A DNA stretch of 64,000 nt from an uncultured Acetatifactor sp. (GCF_910585425.1 NZ_CAJUCP010000017.1:27845-91844); one strand, 5' to 3'; counted from the first letter of the stretch, positions 17,835 through 25,782 are shown. The notes: generated by a model from the letters alone, not told the origin. Numbers and translations are program-made.

Positions 17835-18329
17835 ATGAGTGAGATATTCAAAGTAGGAATAGCAGATCTGAAGACCTGCACGAGCCCCAATGGGGTGATG
17901 ACTCTGGGGCTGGGTTCCTGTGTGGGGATTGCAATCAGGGATCCGATGAATAAGGTTGGCGGCCTGGTACATATCATGCTGCCGGACAGCAAGGCGATTA
18001 CGGGCGGACAGCATAATATCGCGAAGTTCGCGGACACGGGCATAGAGGAGCTGGTCCGGCAGATGGAGCGGCTGGGAGCCAGGCGGGTCCGCATGGTGGC
18101 AAAGATTGCCGGCGGAGCCAATATGTTCAATTTCCAGGGCGGCGGGGCCAACGCCGTAGGGAAGGTAGGAGAGCGCAATGTGGAGGCGGTCAGGGCGAAG
18201 CTCAGGCAGCTCAACATTCCGATCCAGGCGGCGGATACAGGGCTCAATTACGGCAGGACGGTCATCTTTTATCCTGAGACAGGAGCCTACCATATCCGCG
18301 CGGTGGGGAAGCCGGAGAAGGTCATATGA
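17835..18329 (+). CDS. cheD: Chemoreceptor glutamine deamidase CheD
   Basis: CheD (164 residues) deamidates receptor glutamines and is controlled by CheC and CheY-P. The catalytic triad known from the family is present: Thr23, Cys29 (GLGSCVGIAI) and His46 (GGLVHIMLP). The FQGGGANAVGKVGERN and AADTGLNYGRTVIFYPETG segments are also typical. Follows cheC by about 60 bases, which are A/T-rich. Confidence 0.95.
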   Translation: MSEIFKVGIADLKTCTSPNGVMTLGLGSCVGIAIRDPMNKVGGLVHIMLPDSKAITGGQHNIAKFADTGIEELVRQMERLGARRVRMVAKIAGGANMFNFQGGGANAVGKVGERNVEAVRAKLRQLNIPIQAADTGLNYGRTVIFYPETGAYHIRAVGKPEKVI

Positions 18330-18342
18330 GAGGGAGGCGCGT

Positions 18343-18615
18343 ATGAACAGGAAGAATATACCGCTCCTTCTGATGCTGACGGCCGGAGCGGTGACATGCA
18401 TCATCACTTACATAAAGAGATATCCCGTGAACGTGCAGCTTATGGCGCTGTTCGCGGTATTGCTGCTCTTTTATGTACTGGGAAGCGTGCTGATATGGAC
18501 GATAGGATATTTCGAGAAGCAGAACGAGGAAAAGCGGGGAGAAGAAGGCGAGGTCATCGAGAAGGATTCGGAAAATCCCGGACAGGAGACGGAACAGGAA
18601 CAGGTACAGGAATAG
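18343..18615 (+). CDS. Small two-helix membrane protein between cheD and fliA
   Basis: A 90-residue protein starting at ATG 18343 behind GAGGGAGG. Two membrane segments are evident (PLLLMLTAGAVTCIITYI and LMALFAVLLLFYVLGSVLIW), followed by a charged cytoplasmic tail rich in Glu, Lys and Gln (about 30 residues). I do not recognise a named family, but small membrane proteins at this spot are common in clostridial motility operons. Role unknown; it could be a stator- or receptor-associated accessory. Confidence 0.7.
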   Translation: MNRKNIPLLLMLTAGAVTCIITYIKRYPVNVQLMALFAVLLLFYVLGSVLIWTIGYFEKQNEEKRGEEGEVIEKDSENPGQETEQEQVQE

Positions 18616-18640
18616 TATAGTGCCTATATGAAAAATACGC

Positions 18641-18669
18641 TTGACGCATCAGGCGATGTCTGGCATAAT
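18641..18669 (+). promoter_or_regulatory. Sigma-A type promoter upstream of fliA
   Basis: TTGACG (18641-18646), a 17-bp spacer and CATAAT (18664-18669), preceded by TG-rich sequence. This is the only clear gap (120 bp) in the second half of the motility operon and would let fliA and the genes after it be transcribed independently of the upstream operon. Confidence 0.7.
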
Positions 18670-18677
18670 TGGCCATA

Positions 18678-18708
18678 TATACTGCAAATTTAACCGGTGC
18701 GCAGTATA
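18678..18708 (+). repeat. Inverted repeat TATACTGC/GCAGTATA in the fliA leader
   Basis: Perfect 8-bp arms (18678-18685 and 18701-18708) with a 15-base loop, beginning about 9 bases after the -10 box, hence near the 5' end of the fliA transcript. The same arms recur around another inverted repeat at 25068-25169. It could be a repressor site, an RNA hairpin, or a mobile-element scar. Confidence 0.55.
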
Positions 18709-18735
18709 AATGATGAAAAGAGGAGCGAAGGTTTC

Positions 18736-19509
18736 ATGGATGATGCAGGCAAGAAGAAACTCTTAGAAGAATACGCGAAGACGAAATCACCTGAAACCAG
18801 AGAGACGATCATTCTGGAGTACGCTCCTCTCGTAAAGGTGGTGGCCGGCCGGCTCAGCATGTATCTGGGCTACAATGTGGAATACGAGGATTTGGTCAGC
18901 TACGGCATTTTCGGCCTGATAGACGCCATAGACAAGTTCGACTGTCTCAAGGACGTGAAATTCGAGACCTATGCCAGCCTCCGCATCCGCGGTGCCATCC
19001 TGGATCAGATCCGGAAGATGGACTGGATTCCCCGGACGATCCGGCAGAAACAGAAGAAGATTGAGGCGGTGATAAAGGAAATCGAGCAGAGCGAGGGCCG
19101 TGCTCCCACGGACGAGGAAGTCGCCAGAGGCCTTGGCATATCCGATGAGGAATACCTGGACTGGCAGTCCCAGATGAAGATCACGGGACTGGTCTCTCTG
19201 GATGAATATATGCAGCAGGGCAGCGACGTATCCCACGACGGCAGCAGACATACCACATCCCATTTCGAAGCGCCGGAGGAGCGTGTGGAGCGGGAAGAGC
19301 TGACGAAGGTGCTGGGAGAGGCATTATTGCTTCTGACCGAGAAAGAACAGAAGGTAATCACTCTTTACTATTATGAGGATCTTACTTTGAAGGAAATCAG
19401 CAATATACTGGAGGTTTCCGAGTCCAGGGTATCGCAGCTGCATACCAGGGCGCTGAAGAAGATGAAAGGTAAGATGGGGAACTACATGGGAATTCTCTCA
19501 GATAATTAA
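18736..19509 (+). CDS. fliA: Flagellar RNA polymerase sigma factor FliA (sigma-28/SigD)
   Basis: A 257-residue sigma-70 family protein of the SigD/FliA group. Region 2 (YEDLVSYGIFGLIDAIDKFD, then FETYASLRIRGAILDQIRKM), region 3 (WIPRTIRQKQKKIEAVIKEI, then GRAPTDEEVARGLGIS) and region 4 (LTEKEQKVITLYYYEDLTLK, then SESRVSQLHTRALKKMK) are all intact. It directs late flagellar genes such as flagellin. I start at ATG 18736 after AGAGGAGCG; an upstream in-frame GTG 18697 lies inside the inverted repeat and lacks a good ribosome site. Confidence 0.95.
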   Translation: MDDAGKKKLLEEYAKTKSPETRETIILEYAPLVKVVAGRLSMYLGYNVEYEDLVSYGIFGLIDAIDKFDCLKDVKFETYASLRIRGAILDQIRKMDWIPRTIRQKQKKIEAVIKEIEQSEGRAPTDEEVARGLGISDEEYLDWQSQMKITGLVSLDEYMQQGSDVSHDGSRHTTSHFEAPEERVEREELTKVLGEALLLLTEKEQKVITLYYYEDLTLKEISNILEVSESRVSQLHTRALKKMKGKMGNYMGILSDN

Positions 19510-19529
19510 ACAGAAGGAGATTGTGGTCT

Positions 19530-21119
19530 ATGCAGAATGGTTACTTTCAGTTGGTAAAGGATTCCAGAGGATACGGCATCGCTTTTTATCATCCCAGCGG
19601 CAGCGGAGAGGAAGTACGCTTAGATGAGGTCTGGAAATATCTGAACGATCGGAAGATCAAATATGACAGAAGACAGGTAGAGATGGAGTTCAGCATGGGG
19701 ACAGGCGGTGTCTGCCATCTGAACAGCGGGGACTGCCCTGTCTGCGACGAGACCTATATGCTGACTGTGAGCAAGGACTGCATGATCGCCACGGCGCGCT
19801 TCATCCCCCCTTCGGAGGGCGGGAAGCGGCTGACCATGGACCGTTTTCTGGGGGAGATCAGGCAGCAGAAGATCACCTATGGGATAAAGCAGGAAATGCT
19901 GAAAGAGCATTTCGGCTCCGAGGGCATGTACTGTACGGACATCCTGGTGGCCAGGGGCGACAAGCCGGATCAGGGGGAGGACGCGCGGATAGAGTACAGC
20001 TTCAACACGGACAGAGGCAAGCGTCCCGCCCATCTGGAGGACGGCAGGGTGGATTATTATAATCTGACCACCATCAACCAGTGCCGCAAGGGAGAGGTGC
20101 TGGCGCGTATCATCCCGGAGCGCCAGGGCCAGGCCGGGCATGATGTGTACGGCGGCCTGATCAAGCCCAGGGACGTGAAGAAGGAGACCCTGAAGTTCGG
20201 CAAGAACATCACCCTTTCCGATGATAAGCTCTCCATCACCTCGGATGTAGACGGCCATGTAGTCCTTCTGGACGGCAAGGTGGTGGTGTCCACGGTGTAC
20301 AAGGTGAAGGACGTGGACCTGTCCACGGGAAACATCGATTACGACGGGAGCATTGAGATATCCGGCAGCGTCACCGCCAACATGGAGGTGAAGGCCGGGG
20401 GCAATGTGGTGATAAACGGCGGCGTGGAGAGCGCCAGGGTCATTGCCGGGGGCAATATCGTCATCGCCAAGGGCATGAACGGCATGGGAAAAGGCTATCT
20501 GCGGGCCGGGGGCAACATCATGGTGAAGTTCCTGGAGAACGCCAGGGTGGTGACGGGCGGCTATTTGGAGTCCGAAGCCATCATGCACTGCGTGGTCACC
20601 GCGGGCACAGACGTGCGGGTGGACGGCAGGAGGGGCATCATCCTGGGCGGGCTGGTCCAGGCGGCGAACTCCATCACGGCCAAGACCGTGGGCGGCAGCA
20701 TGAGCACGGCCACCACCCTGGAGGTGGGGGTGGATCCCCTGATCAAATCCCAGTACGACCGGGCCCAGAAGACCGTGGAGGAGAGCAAGAAGACAGTGGA
20801 CGCGGCCCAGGTGGTCTTCGACAATTTCAAGGAGAAGCAGAAGAAGGGCTTCAAGTACAACGAGAGCCAGCTGAGGTATATGAGGAGCGTGGTATCGCTG
20901 ATACAGGAAAAGTCGGCCGAGCTGGAAAAGCTGAACACGCGCATCGAAGAGCTTCAGGCCATGATGGAGAACAGGCAGCAGGGAGAGGTCATCATCAATG
21001 AGCAGGCTTACCCCAACACCACCATCGTCATCCGGAACGTGTCGAAGACCCTTCAGAACGATTACCGGTACTGCAAGTTCGTCAAGGAGGACGGCGAGGT
21101 GCGGATGGTGGCCATGTAG
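19530..21119 (+). CDS. FapA family protein (DUF342)
   Basis: A 529-residue protein of the FapA/DUF342 type. The N-terminal half is the less conserved region; the centre (about residues 255-400) is a right-handed beta-helix with repeated short turns such as GSVTANMEVKAGGNVVINGG, ESARVIAGGNIVIAKG and GYLRAGGNIMVKF; the C-terminal 130 residues include a coiled coil (SQYDRAQKTVEESKKTVDAA). FapA-type proteins are found in motility loci of clostridia and Vibrio and affect polar localisation or flagellar assembly. The ATG at 19530 is 10 bases from AGAAGGAGA; TTG 19521 is too close to it. Confidence 0.88.
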   Translation: MQNGYFQLVKDSRGYGIAFYHPSGSGEEVRLDEVWKYLNDRKIKYDRRQVEMEFSMGTGGVCHLNSGDCPVCDETYMLTVSKDCMIATARFIPPSEGGKRLTMDRFLGEIRQQKITYGIKQEMLKEHFGSEGMYCTDILVARGDKPDQGEDARIEYSFNTDRGKRPAHLEDGRVDYYNLTTINQCRKGEVLARIIPERQGQAGHDVYGGLIKPRDVKKETLKFGKNITLSDDKLSITSDVDGHVVLLDGKVVVSTVYKVKDVDLSTGNIDYDGSIEISGSVTANMEVKAGGNVVINGGVESARVIAGGNIVIAKGMNGMGKGYLRAGGNIMVKFLENARVVTGGYLESEAIMHCVVTAGTDVRVDGRRGIILGGLVQAANSITAKTVGGSMSTATTLEVGVDPLIKSQYDRAQKTVEESKKTVDAAQVVFDNFKEKQKKGFKYNESQLRYMRSVVSLIQEKSAELEKLNTRIEELQAMMENRQQGEVIINEQAYPNTTIVIRNVSKTLQNDYRYCKFVKEDGEVRMVAM

Positions 21120-21148
21120 GGGCGTTCCATCGCGAAAGGAGGCAGATT

Positions 21149-21457
21149 ATGGCATTTGGATCCATTGAACTGACAACGATTTCCAGGGCACAGGATTATA
21201 CCACGATCAAGCATAACGAAGACAACAAGGTAAACGTGGACCAGGCGAATTTCAGCCAGCAGTTCCAGAAGACCACGGAGCAGAACATGCGCGGGGTGCA
21301 TCAGAGCGATGATACCCAGTGGCATGAGAACAGGCCGGATGCCAAGGAGAAGGGGAACAACAAGTACAGCGGGGACGGCGGAAGGAACCGGAAGAAGCAG
21401 AACGCCCAGGAGCGCGTGGTGGCGAAGAGGACCGGGGGATTTGACATGAAGATTTGA
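21149..21457 (+). CDS. Uncharacterised protein of the motility operon
   Basis: A 102-residue hydrophilic protein with no cysteine, no membrane segment, and many Asn, Gln, Lys and Arg residues; likely partly disordered. The start (MAFGSIELTTISRAQDYTTI) follows AAAGGAGG. I know of no family name. Its tight placement between fapA and a DUF6115-type gene and good codon use support a real gene in the motility operon. Confidence 0.7.
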   Translation: MAFGSIELTTISRAQDYTTIKHNEDNKVNVDQANFSQQFQKTTEQNMRGVHQSDDTQWHENRPDAKEKGNNKYSGDGGRNRKKQNAQERVVAKRTGGFDMKI

Positions 21458-21526
21458 CCCTGCGGGCAGATATGACGGCGCTTTGACGCTGTCGCCCATG
21501 CCTGGGGCCAGGATGGATGGACGAAG

Positions 21527-22222
21527 ATGGATATAATGGAGATTGTCCTTTTGGTAGCCGGGGGAATCATTTTCCTGCTGAGCTTCTTTATCCCGGACAG
21601 GAAGGGAGCGGCCGGGGATGCCCTGTCGGAGGAGGATATCAGGGCAGTGGTGGACAGAGAGCTTGCCGCCATGCGCAAATCCGTGGACGAGGCCACGGAC
21701 GGGTCGATATCCTATGCGATGGAGAGGACGGAGCGTTCCCTGGAGCGCCTGTCCAATGAAAAAATCATGGCGGTCAATGAATATTCCGATACGGTATTGT
21801 CGGAAATCCATAAAAGCCATGAGGAGGTCATGTTCCTCTACGACATGCTCAACAACAAGCATGCCAGCCTGAAGAATACGGTGGCGGAGGTGAACCGTGC
21901 CGTAAAGGAAGCGGAGGAGGCCATGGCTGCCCTGAAGCGGCAGGCGGATGAGGCTAAGAGCGAGCCTTCCTTTCCGGCGGAGGACCGACTGCCGGCAGAC
22001 CAGGGAAATGCAGTCCGGGAGGCGGAGCAGACGGAGGAGCTGTTCGTGGAGCCCGAGTCGGCATCCGGGACGGACGGCGCCTGGGAGGGCGCGGAACCCG
22101 GCAGCAGCAAGGAGAAGATCATGGCGCTCTATGGCCAGGGGAAAGCGGTGGCGGATATCGCCAGGGAGCTGGAGCTGGGCATAGGGGAAGTAAAGCTGGT
22201 GATTGATTTGTTTCAAGGCTGA
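21527..22222 (+). CDS. Membrane-anchored coiled-coil protein (DUF6115-like)
   Basis: A 231-residue protein with one N-terminal membrane helix (IVLLVAGGIIFLLSFFI), a long coiled coil (about residues 35-145, EEDIRAVVDRELAAMRKSVD and KNTVAEVNRAVKEAEEAMAA), an acidic linker, and a C-terminal helix-turn-helix-like end (IMALYGQGKAVADIARELEL, then GIGEVKLVIDLF). This plan matches the DUF6115 group commonly seen at the end of clostridial motility operons. Function not established. Confidence 0.75.
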   Translation: MDIMEIVLLVAGGIIFLLSFFIPDRKGAAGDALSEEDIRAVVDRELAAMRKSVDEATDGSISYAMERTERSLERLSNEKIMAVNEYSDTVLSEIHKSHEEVMFLYDMLNNKHASLKNTVAEVNRAVKEAEEAMAALKRQADEAKSEPSFPAEDRLPADQGNAVREAEQTEELFVEPESASGTDGAWEGAEPGSSKEKIMALYGQGKAVADIARELELGIGEVKLVIDLFQG

Positions 22223-22239
22223 CAGAATCGAGGAAATAA

Positions 22240-22899
22240 GTGAAACTGAGATATCAAATGCGTGGATTGGGAATCGGGATCATCGTCACCGCCCTGCTGA
22301 TGGGGGTGGTCAAGGGGGAGAAGCTTCCCCTGAGCGATGCGGAGATAAAAGCCAAGGCATTGGAGCTTGGGATGGTGGAGAGCGATTCCATGAAGCTGTC
22401 GGACATCCCCGGGGGACAATCTTCCGGCGATTCCGGCGCCGCGCCGGGTTCCGGAGGGGAATCCGACGGGAGAGAAGGTGCGGGGAGCGGTTCTGAACCG
22501 GATGCGGATCCGGGAGAAGAGGGGAGCGGCACACCGGAAGGAGAAGGGGATTCCGACACCGGGGGAGACGCCGGGGACGAGGAGGAAGGTTCCGCGCCTC
22601 ATGGCTCCCAGGGGGATGCGGAAGGGAATGGGCAGGATGCCGGGGGTACGCCAGGCTCTGTCCAGTCAGGCGGTACAGGGGCCGAAGGAGAGAGGGTCAC
22701 TGTGGTCATCGAGGAGGGAGTCACCTCCTACAGCGTCTGTGAGCTTCTGGAGGAGCTGGGGCTGATAGAGGACGCGGACAGCCTGGACTACTACATCTGC
22801 TCGAACAGCTATTCCCGGAGCATCCAGGAGGGCGTCTATGAGATTCCCAGAGGCACCAGCGATGAGGAAATCGTAAGGATCATTATGGGGAACAGATGA
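22240..22899 (+). CDS. MltG/YceG-like membrane protein with long low-complexity linker
   Basis: A 219-residue protein starting at GTG 22240 (GAGGAAATAA just upstream). An N-terminal membrane segment is followed by a linker of about 90 residues almost wholly Gly, Asp, Glu, Ser and Pro (roughly 45-140), then an end that resembles the N-terminal LysM-like part of MltG (VTVVIEEGVTSYSVCELLEE, ending GVYEIPRGTSDEEIVRIIMG). The catalytic transglycosylase domain is absent, so it is not an enzyme; it probably binds the cell wall or a partner. Last gene of the motility operon. Confidence 0.7.
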   Translation: MKLRYQMRGLGIGIIVTALLMGVVKGEKLPLSDAEIKAKALELGMVESDSMKLSDIPGGQSSGDSGAAPGSGGESDGREGAGSGSEPDADPGEEGSGTPEGEGDSDTGGDAGDEEEGSAPHGSQGDAEGNGQDAGGTPGSVQSGGTGAEGERVTVVIEEGVTSYSVCELLEELGLIEDADSLDYYICSNSYSRSIQEGVYEIPRGTSDEEIVRIIMGNR

Positions 22900-22933
22900 G
22901 AAATCGGATGGAAAATCGGAACAGGAATTTTGT

Positions 22934-22971
22934 CAATACCTCTTGCGCGGCAGGAGGTATTGTGTTATAAT
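22934..22971 (+). promoter_or_regulatory. rpsB promoter overlapped by a perfect inverted repeat
   Basis: TTGCGC (22943-22948), 17-bp spacer, TATAAT (22966-22971) with TG one base upstream, a strong extended -10 promoter. A perfect 9-bp inverted repeat (CAATACCTC 22934-22942, GAGGTATTG 22954-22962) surrounds the -35 box. It could be an operator site for rpsB-tsf or the terminator stem of the motility operon, although no T-tract follows. Confidence 0.65.
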
Positions 22972-22978
22972 GCAAAAT

Positions 22979-23163
22979 GTTGGAAAGCGCGTAGATGCGC
23001 TGTCCAACGGCTGCCACAGAAGGCAAAAAACACGCAGGCCCATTCGGCAATGGTGCTCCTGATGCACCGGTGTACCGGGGGTAGTTGCCGGAGTCTGCCG
23101 GGTCAAGACGCGGATTCGGCGGGAAGGCCATGCGGAAGAAAACAACCAAACGGAGGTAAGGAC
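22979..23163 (+). promoter_or_regulatory. Structured 5' leader of rpsB-tsf
   Basis: About 180 bases separate the promoter from the rpsB start. The leader opens with a hairpin (TTGGA...TCCAA, with AGCGC/GCGCT inside, 22980-23007) and has further self-complementary blocks (around 23065-23085, GCACCGGTGTACCGGGGG). Ribosomal protein S2 represses its own leader in other bacteria; whether this leader is of that class cannot be told by eye. Confidence 0.45.
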
Positions 23164-23931
23164 ATGAGCGTTATTTCTATGAAACAGCTGCTTGAAGCAG
23201 GCGTCCATTTTGGACATCAGACCAGAAGATGGAACCCTAAGATGGCTCCCTACATCTTCACGGAGAGGAACGGCATCCACATCATCGACCTGCAGAAGTC
23301 TGTGGGGAAGGTGGACGAGGCCTACAGGGCCGTCTCCGAAATCGCCGCCCAGGGCGGCACCATCCTGTTCGTGGGCACCAAGAAGCAGGCCCAGGACGCC
23401 GTGAAGACCGAGGCTGAGCGCTGCGGCATGTACTATGTAAATGAGAGATGGCTGGGCGGCATGCTGACCAACTTCAAGACCATCCAGTCCCGTATCGGAA
23501 GGCTCCATACCATCGAGAAGATGTCCGAGGACGGCACCTTTGACGTACTTCCCAAGAAGGAAGTCATCAAGCTGAAGAAGGAATGGGAGAAGCTGGAGAA
23601 GAACCTGGGCGGCATCCGGAACATGACCAGAGTGCCTGACGCCATCTTTGTAGTAGATCCCAAGAAAGAGAGAATCTGTGTGCAGGAGGCCCGGACGCTG
23701 GGCATCACACTGATCGGCATCGGCGATACCAACTGCGATCCCGAGGAGCTGGATTACATCATTCCCGGAAACGATGACGCCATCAGGGCAGTGAAGCTGA
23801 TCGTCTCCAAGATGGCTGACGCCGTCATCGAGGCGAACCAGGGCGAGGCCGTCTATACAGAGGAAGCGGTAGCGGCACAGGCCGGCGAAGCCCAGGACAT
23901 CGAGGAAGTGGCTGCCCAGGAAGAGGCGTAA
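23164..23931 (+). CDS. rpsB: 30S ribosomal protein S2
   Basis: S2 (255 residues) binds the head-body junction of the small subunit. The N-terminus MSVISMKQLLEAGVHFGHQT, then RRWNPKMAPYIF, plus ERWLGGMLTNFKTIQSRI and IIPGNDDAIRAVKLI are diagnostic. The C-terminus has an extension rich in Glu and Ala (about 25 residues). The ATG at 23164 follows GGAGGTAAGG closely; upstream in-frame ATGs in the leader are rejected because S2 begins at this conserved sequence. Followed by tsf, the universal order. Confidence 0.98.
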   Translation: MSVISMKQLLEAGVHFGHQTRRWNPKMAPYIFTERNGIHIIDLQKSVGKVDEAYRAVSEIAAQGGTILFVGTKKQAQDAVKTEAERCGMYYVNERWLGGMLTNFKTIQSRIGRLHTIEKMSEDGTFDVLPKKEVIKLKKEWEKLEKNLGGIRNMTRVPDAIFVVDPKKERICVQEARTLGITLIGIGDTNCDPEELDYIIPGNDDAIRAVKLIVSKMADAVIEANQGEAVYTEEAVAAQAGEAQDIEEVAAQEEA

Positions 23932-23994
23932 GCCATAGGGACGGAACGACAGGCGCTGTGTGCGCGGCATAACGAAGACAGGAGGATGATATAA

Positions 23995-24936
23995 ATGGCA
24001 GAGATTACAGCGGCAATGGTCAAGGAACTGCGTGAGCAGACCGGAGCCGGTATGATGGATTGCAAGAAGGCTCTGAACGAGACCAATGGAAATATGGAAG
24101 AGGCCGTGGAAGTCCTGAGGAAGAACGGACAGGCCAAGGCTGTGAAGAAGGAGAGCAGGATCGCTGCGGAGGGCATCTGCCGCATCGCCACCAAGGGCGA
24201 CAATGTAGCCGCAGTGGTAGAGGTGAATTCCGAGACAGATTTCGTGGCGAAGAATGAGATTTTCCAGCAGTTCGTGGAGGCAGTGGCGAAGCAGGCTGTG
24301 GAGTCCGGCGCTGCGGACATCGACGCGTTCCTGGAAGAGGGCTGGATTGAGGACGGCTCCAAGAAGGTGAAGGAAATTCTGGTGGACAAGATTGCCGTCA
24401 TCGGCGAGAAGCTCAGCATCAGGAGATTCGAGAAGGTGGAGGCTGCAGAAGGCTGTGTGGCTACCTATGTACACGGCGGCGGGCGCATCGGCGTCATCGT
24501 CGAGGCCAAGACGGATGTGGTGAACGATGCCGTGAAGGAGGCCCTGACGAATCTTGCCATGCAGGTGGCTGCCCTGAATCCCAAGTACGTGGCTACGGCA
24601 GACGTGTCCGAGGAGTACAAGGCCCATGAGAGAGAGATTCTGGCTGCGCAGATCGCCCAGGATCCCAAGATGGTAGGCAAGCCCGAGAAGGTCATCGAGG
24701 GCGCTGTCAACGGCCGTCTGAACAAGGAGCTGAAGGAAGTATGCCTGCTGGAGCAGGTGTATGTCAAGGCCGAGGACGGCAAGCAGACCGTTGCGCAGTA
24801 TGTGGCACAGGTAGCCAAGGAGAACGGCGCGAACCTGAGCATCGCAAGATTCGTCCGCTTCGAGACTGGCGAGGGCATCGAGAAGAAGCAGGAAGATTTT
24901 GCGGCTGAGGTGGCTGCGCAGATGGCAGGAAACTAG
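23995..24936 (+). CDS. tsf: Translation elongation factor Ts
   Basis: EF-Ts (313 residues) exchanges GDP on EF-Tu. The N-terminal UBA-like domain contains KELREQTGAGMMDCKKALNE, and the core has EVNSETDFVAKNEIFQQFVE and CVATYVHGGGRIGVIVEAK. AGGAGGATGAT precedes the ATG. Cotranscribed with rpsB (63-base gap). The length matches usual clostridial EF-Ts. Confidence 0.98.
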   Translation: MAEITAAMVKELREQTGAGMMDCKKALNETNGNMEEAVEVLRKNGQAKAVKKESRIAAEGICRIATKGDNVAAVVEVNSETDFVAKNEIFQQFVEAVAKQAVESGAADIDAFLEEGWIEDGSKKVKEILVDKIAVIGEKLSIRRFEKVEAAEGCVATYVHGGGRIGVIVEAKTDVVNDAVKEALTNLAMQVAALNPKYVATADVSEEYKAHEREILAAQIAQDPKMVGKPEKVIEGAVNGRLNKELKEVCLLEQVYVKAEDGKQTVAQYVAQVAKENGANLSIARFVRFETGEGIEKKQEDFAAEVAAQMAGN

Positions 24937-25067
24937 GAAGAAAGATTTCCGGACAAGAACCCTTGGAAACATGGGAAAGTCAAGCATTGAAGCTGGTTTT
25001 GCGGATGCTGACAAGGTATCGTAGGCTATCATAAATTATGGCAGATTATCAAGGTTATTTTGGTATA

Positions 25068-25169
25068 TATACTGCTTAACGATTTCGCTTGCCGTGAAAC
25101 CAGACTGCATAACGCTGACTGGTTCATTCGCATGATTACATTAGGCAGCATTCAGCGTTATGCAGTATA
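25068..25169. repeat. Inverted-repeat element with competing stems
   Basis: Outer arms TATACTGCTTAACG (25068-25081) and CGTTATGCAGTATA (25156-25169) match with one mismatch. An inner arm GCATAACGCTG (25107-25117) is a perfect complement of CAGCGTTATGC (25153-25163), so the right arm can pair with either left arm but not both. TA at each edge would fit a TA target duplication of a Tc1/IS630-type miniature element. The same 8-base ends occur before fliA. Confidence 0.5.
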
Positions 25170-25280
25170 ATTGGTACGAATTTTGGTAGATGGTTTTACC
25201 AAAGGTATTCACGAGAAGTCTGCTTGCTTATTTATGTTTTGGAAGGAACGGAGCATCAAGCAAATATTGGACATCAGAAT

Positions 25281-25327
25281 AAGTCCATTATCAGGTATGG
25301 CGGTATGCCTGATAGTGGGCTTGTTTT
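25281..25327 (+). terminator. Probable intrinsic terminator downstream of tsf
   Basis: A 15-bp stem (AAGTCCATTATCAGG 25281-25295 with CCTGATAGTGGGCTT 25308-25322, two G-U pairs) and a 12-base loop, followed by GTTTTAG. The stem is strong; the T-run is short. It would end read-through from rpsB-tsf, although it is 350 bases past the tsf stop. Confidence 0.55.
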
Positions 25328-25367
25328 AGTGCCTGAATCCCACGGACACATATTTTACATATCATCT

Positions 25368-25633
25368 ATTAAAGGCCGCATATGGGCCTCACTGCACTTC
25401 CAGGACCGGGGTATGGATTCATCCTGGGAGAGGATCGGGAGACATATTTCATCCACTGCTCCAATCTGCGCGGGGGACACATAGCGAGGGGACATCAGGT
25501 GGACTTCAAGCCGTTCCGGAACGGGAGGAGCGACTACAATGCAAGGGAGGTCATCGTGATTGACGCGCCTGAAAAGGGTGTAGGAGTGGAACATTCATGC
25601 AGACACAATATGATTCACAGGACGGCCACTTGA
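25368..25633 (+). pseudogene. Cold-shock-domain-like gene with a +1/-2 type frameshift
   Basis: Two overlapping frames each encode part of one small domain. The first reads KGRIWASLHFQDRG from 25371; the second reads YGFILGEDRETYFIHCSN, then LRGGHIARGHQVDFKPF and NAREVIVID, and ends at 25633. Joined, they give a cold-shock/S1-like fold (KGxI...GYGFI...YFxH...V.F). The break is at the GGGG run near 25415, where one extra G would restore the frame. No ATG with a ribosome site precedes the first part. Either a decayed gene or a sequencing/assembly error at a homopolymer. Confidence 0.5.
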
Positions 25634-25702
25634 AACAGGAGTGTAGCGTCAAAGCAAGCCGTCTATTGGCACTACAAAGCACCTTGATAACTGAATAAAG
25701 GC

Positions 25703-25731
25703 TTTACACCTTGCCAAAGGGCTGTTATAAT
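25703..25731 (+). promoter_or_regulatory. Sigma-A promoter of the small gene at 25783
   Basis: TTTACA (25703-25708), 17-bp spacer, TATAAT (25726-25731) with TG at 25723-25724 (extended -10). It drives the 63-residue gene 50 bases downstream. Confidence 0.7.
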
Positions 25732-25782
25732 GGAATCACCAGGTACATGTAGGCGGCGTTTTGGAAAGTGAGAGGTGATTAT

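Larger units (their letters stand above)
24937..25367. other. Intergenic region after tsf: no intact gene, two palindromic elements
   Basis: A 430-base stretch, A/T-richer than its flanks, with no convincing gene. It holds an inverted-repeat element (25068-25169) and a terminator-like hairpin (25281-25327), and runs into a frameshifted cold-shock-like gene. Small open frames here (for example 25224-25484) lack good starts and coding character, except where they overlap that gene. Confidence 0.6.

Noticed and set aside
22933..25032. 699-codon open frame on the minus strand opposite rpsB and tsf
   Set aside because: Antisense shadow of two highly biased genes; its His/Leu-rich product resembles no protein.
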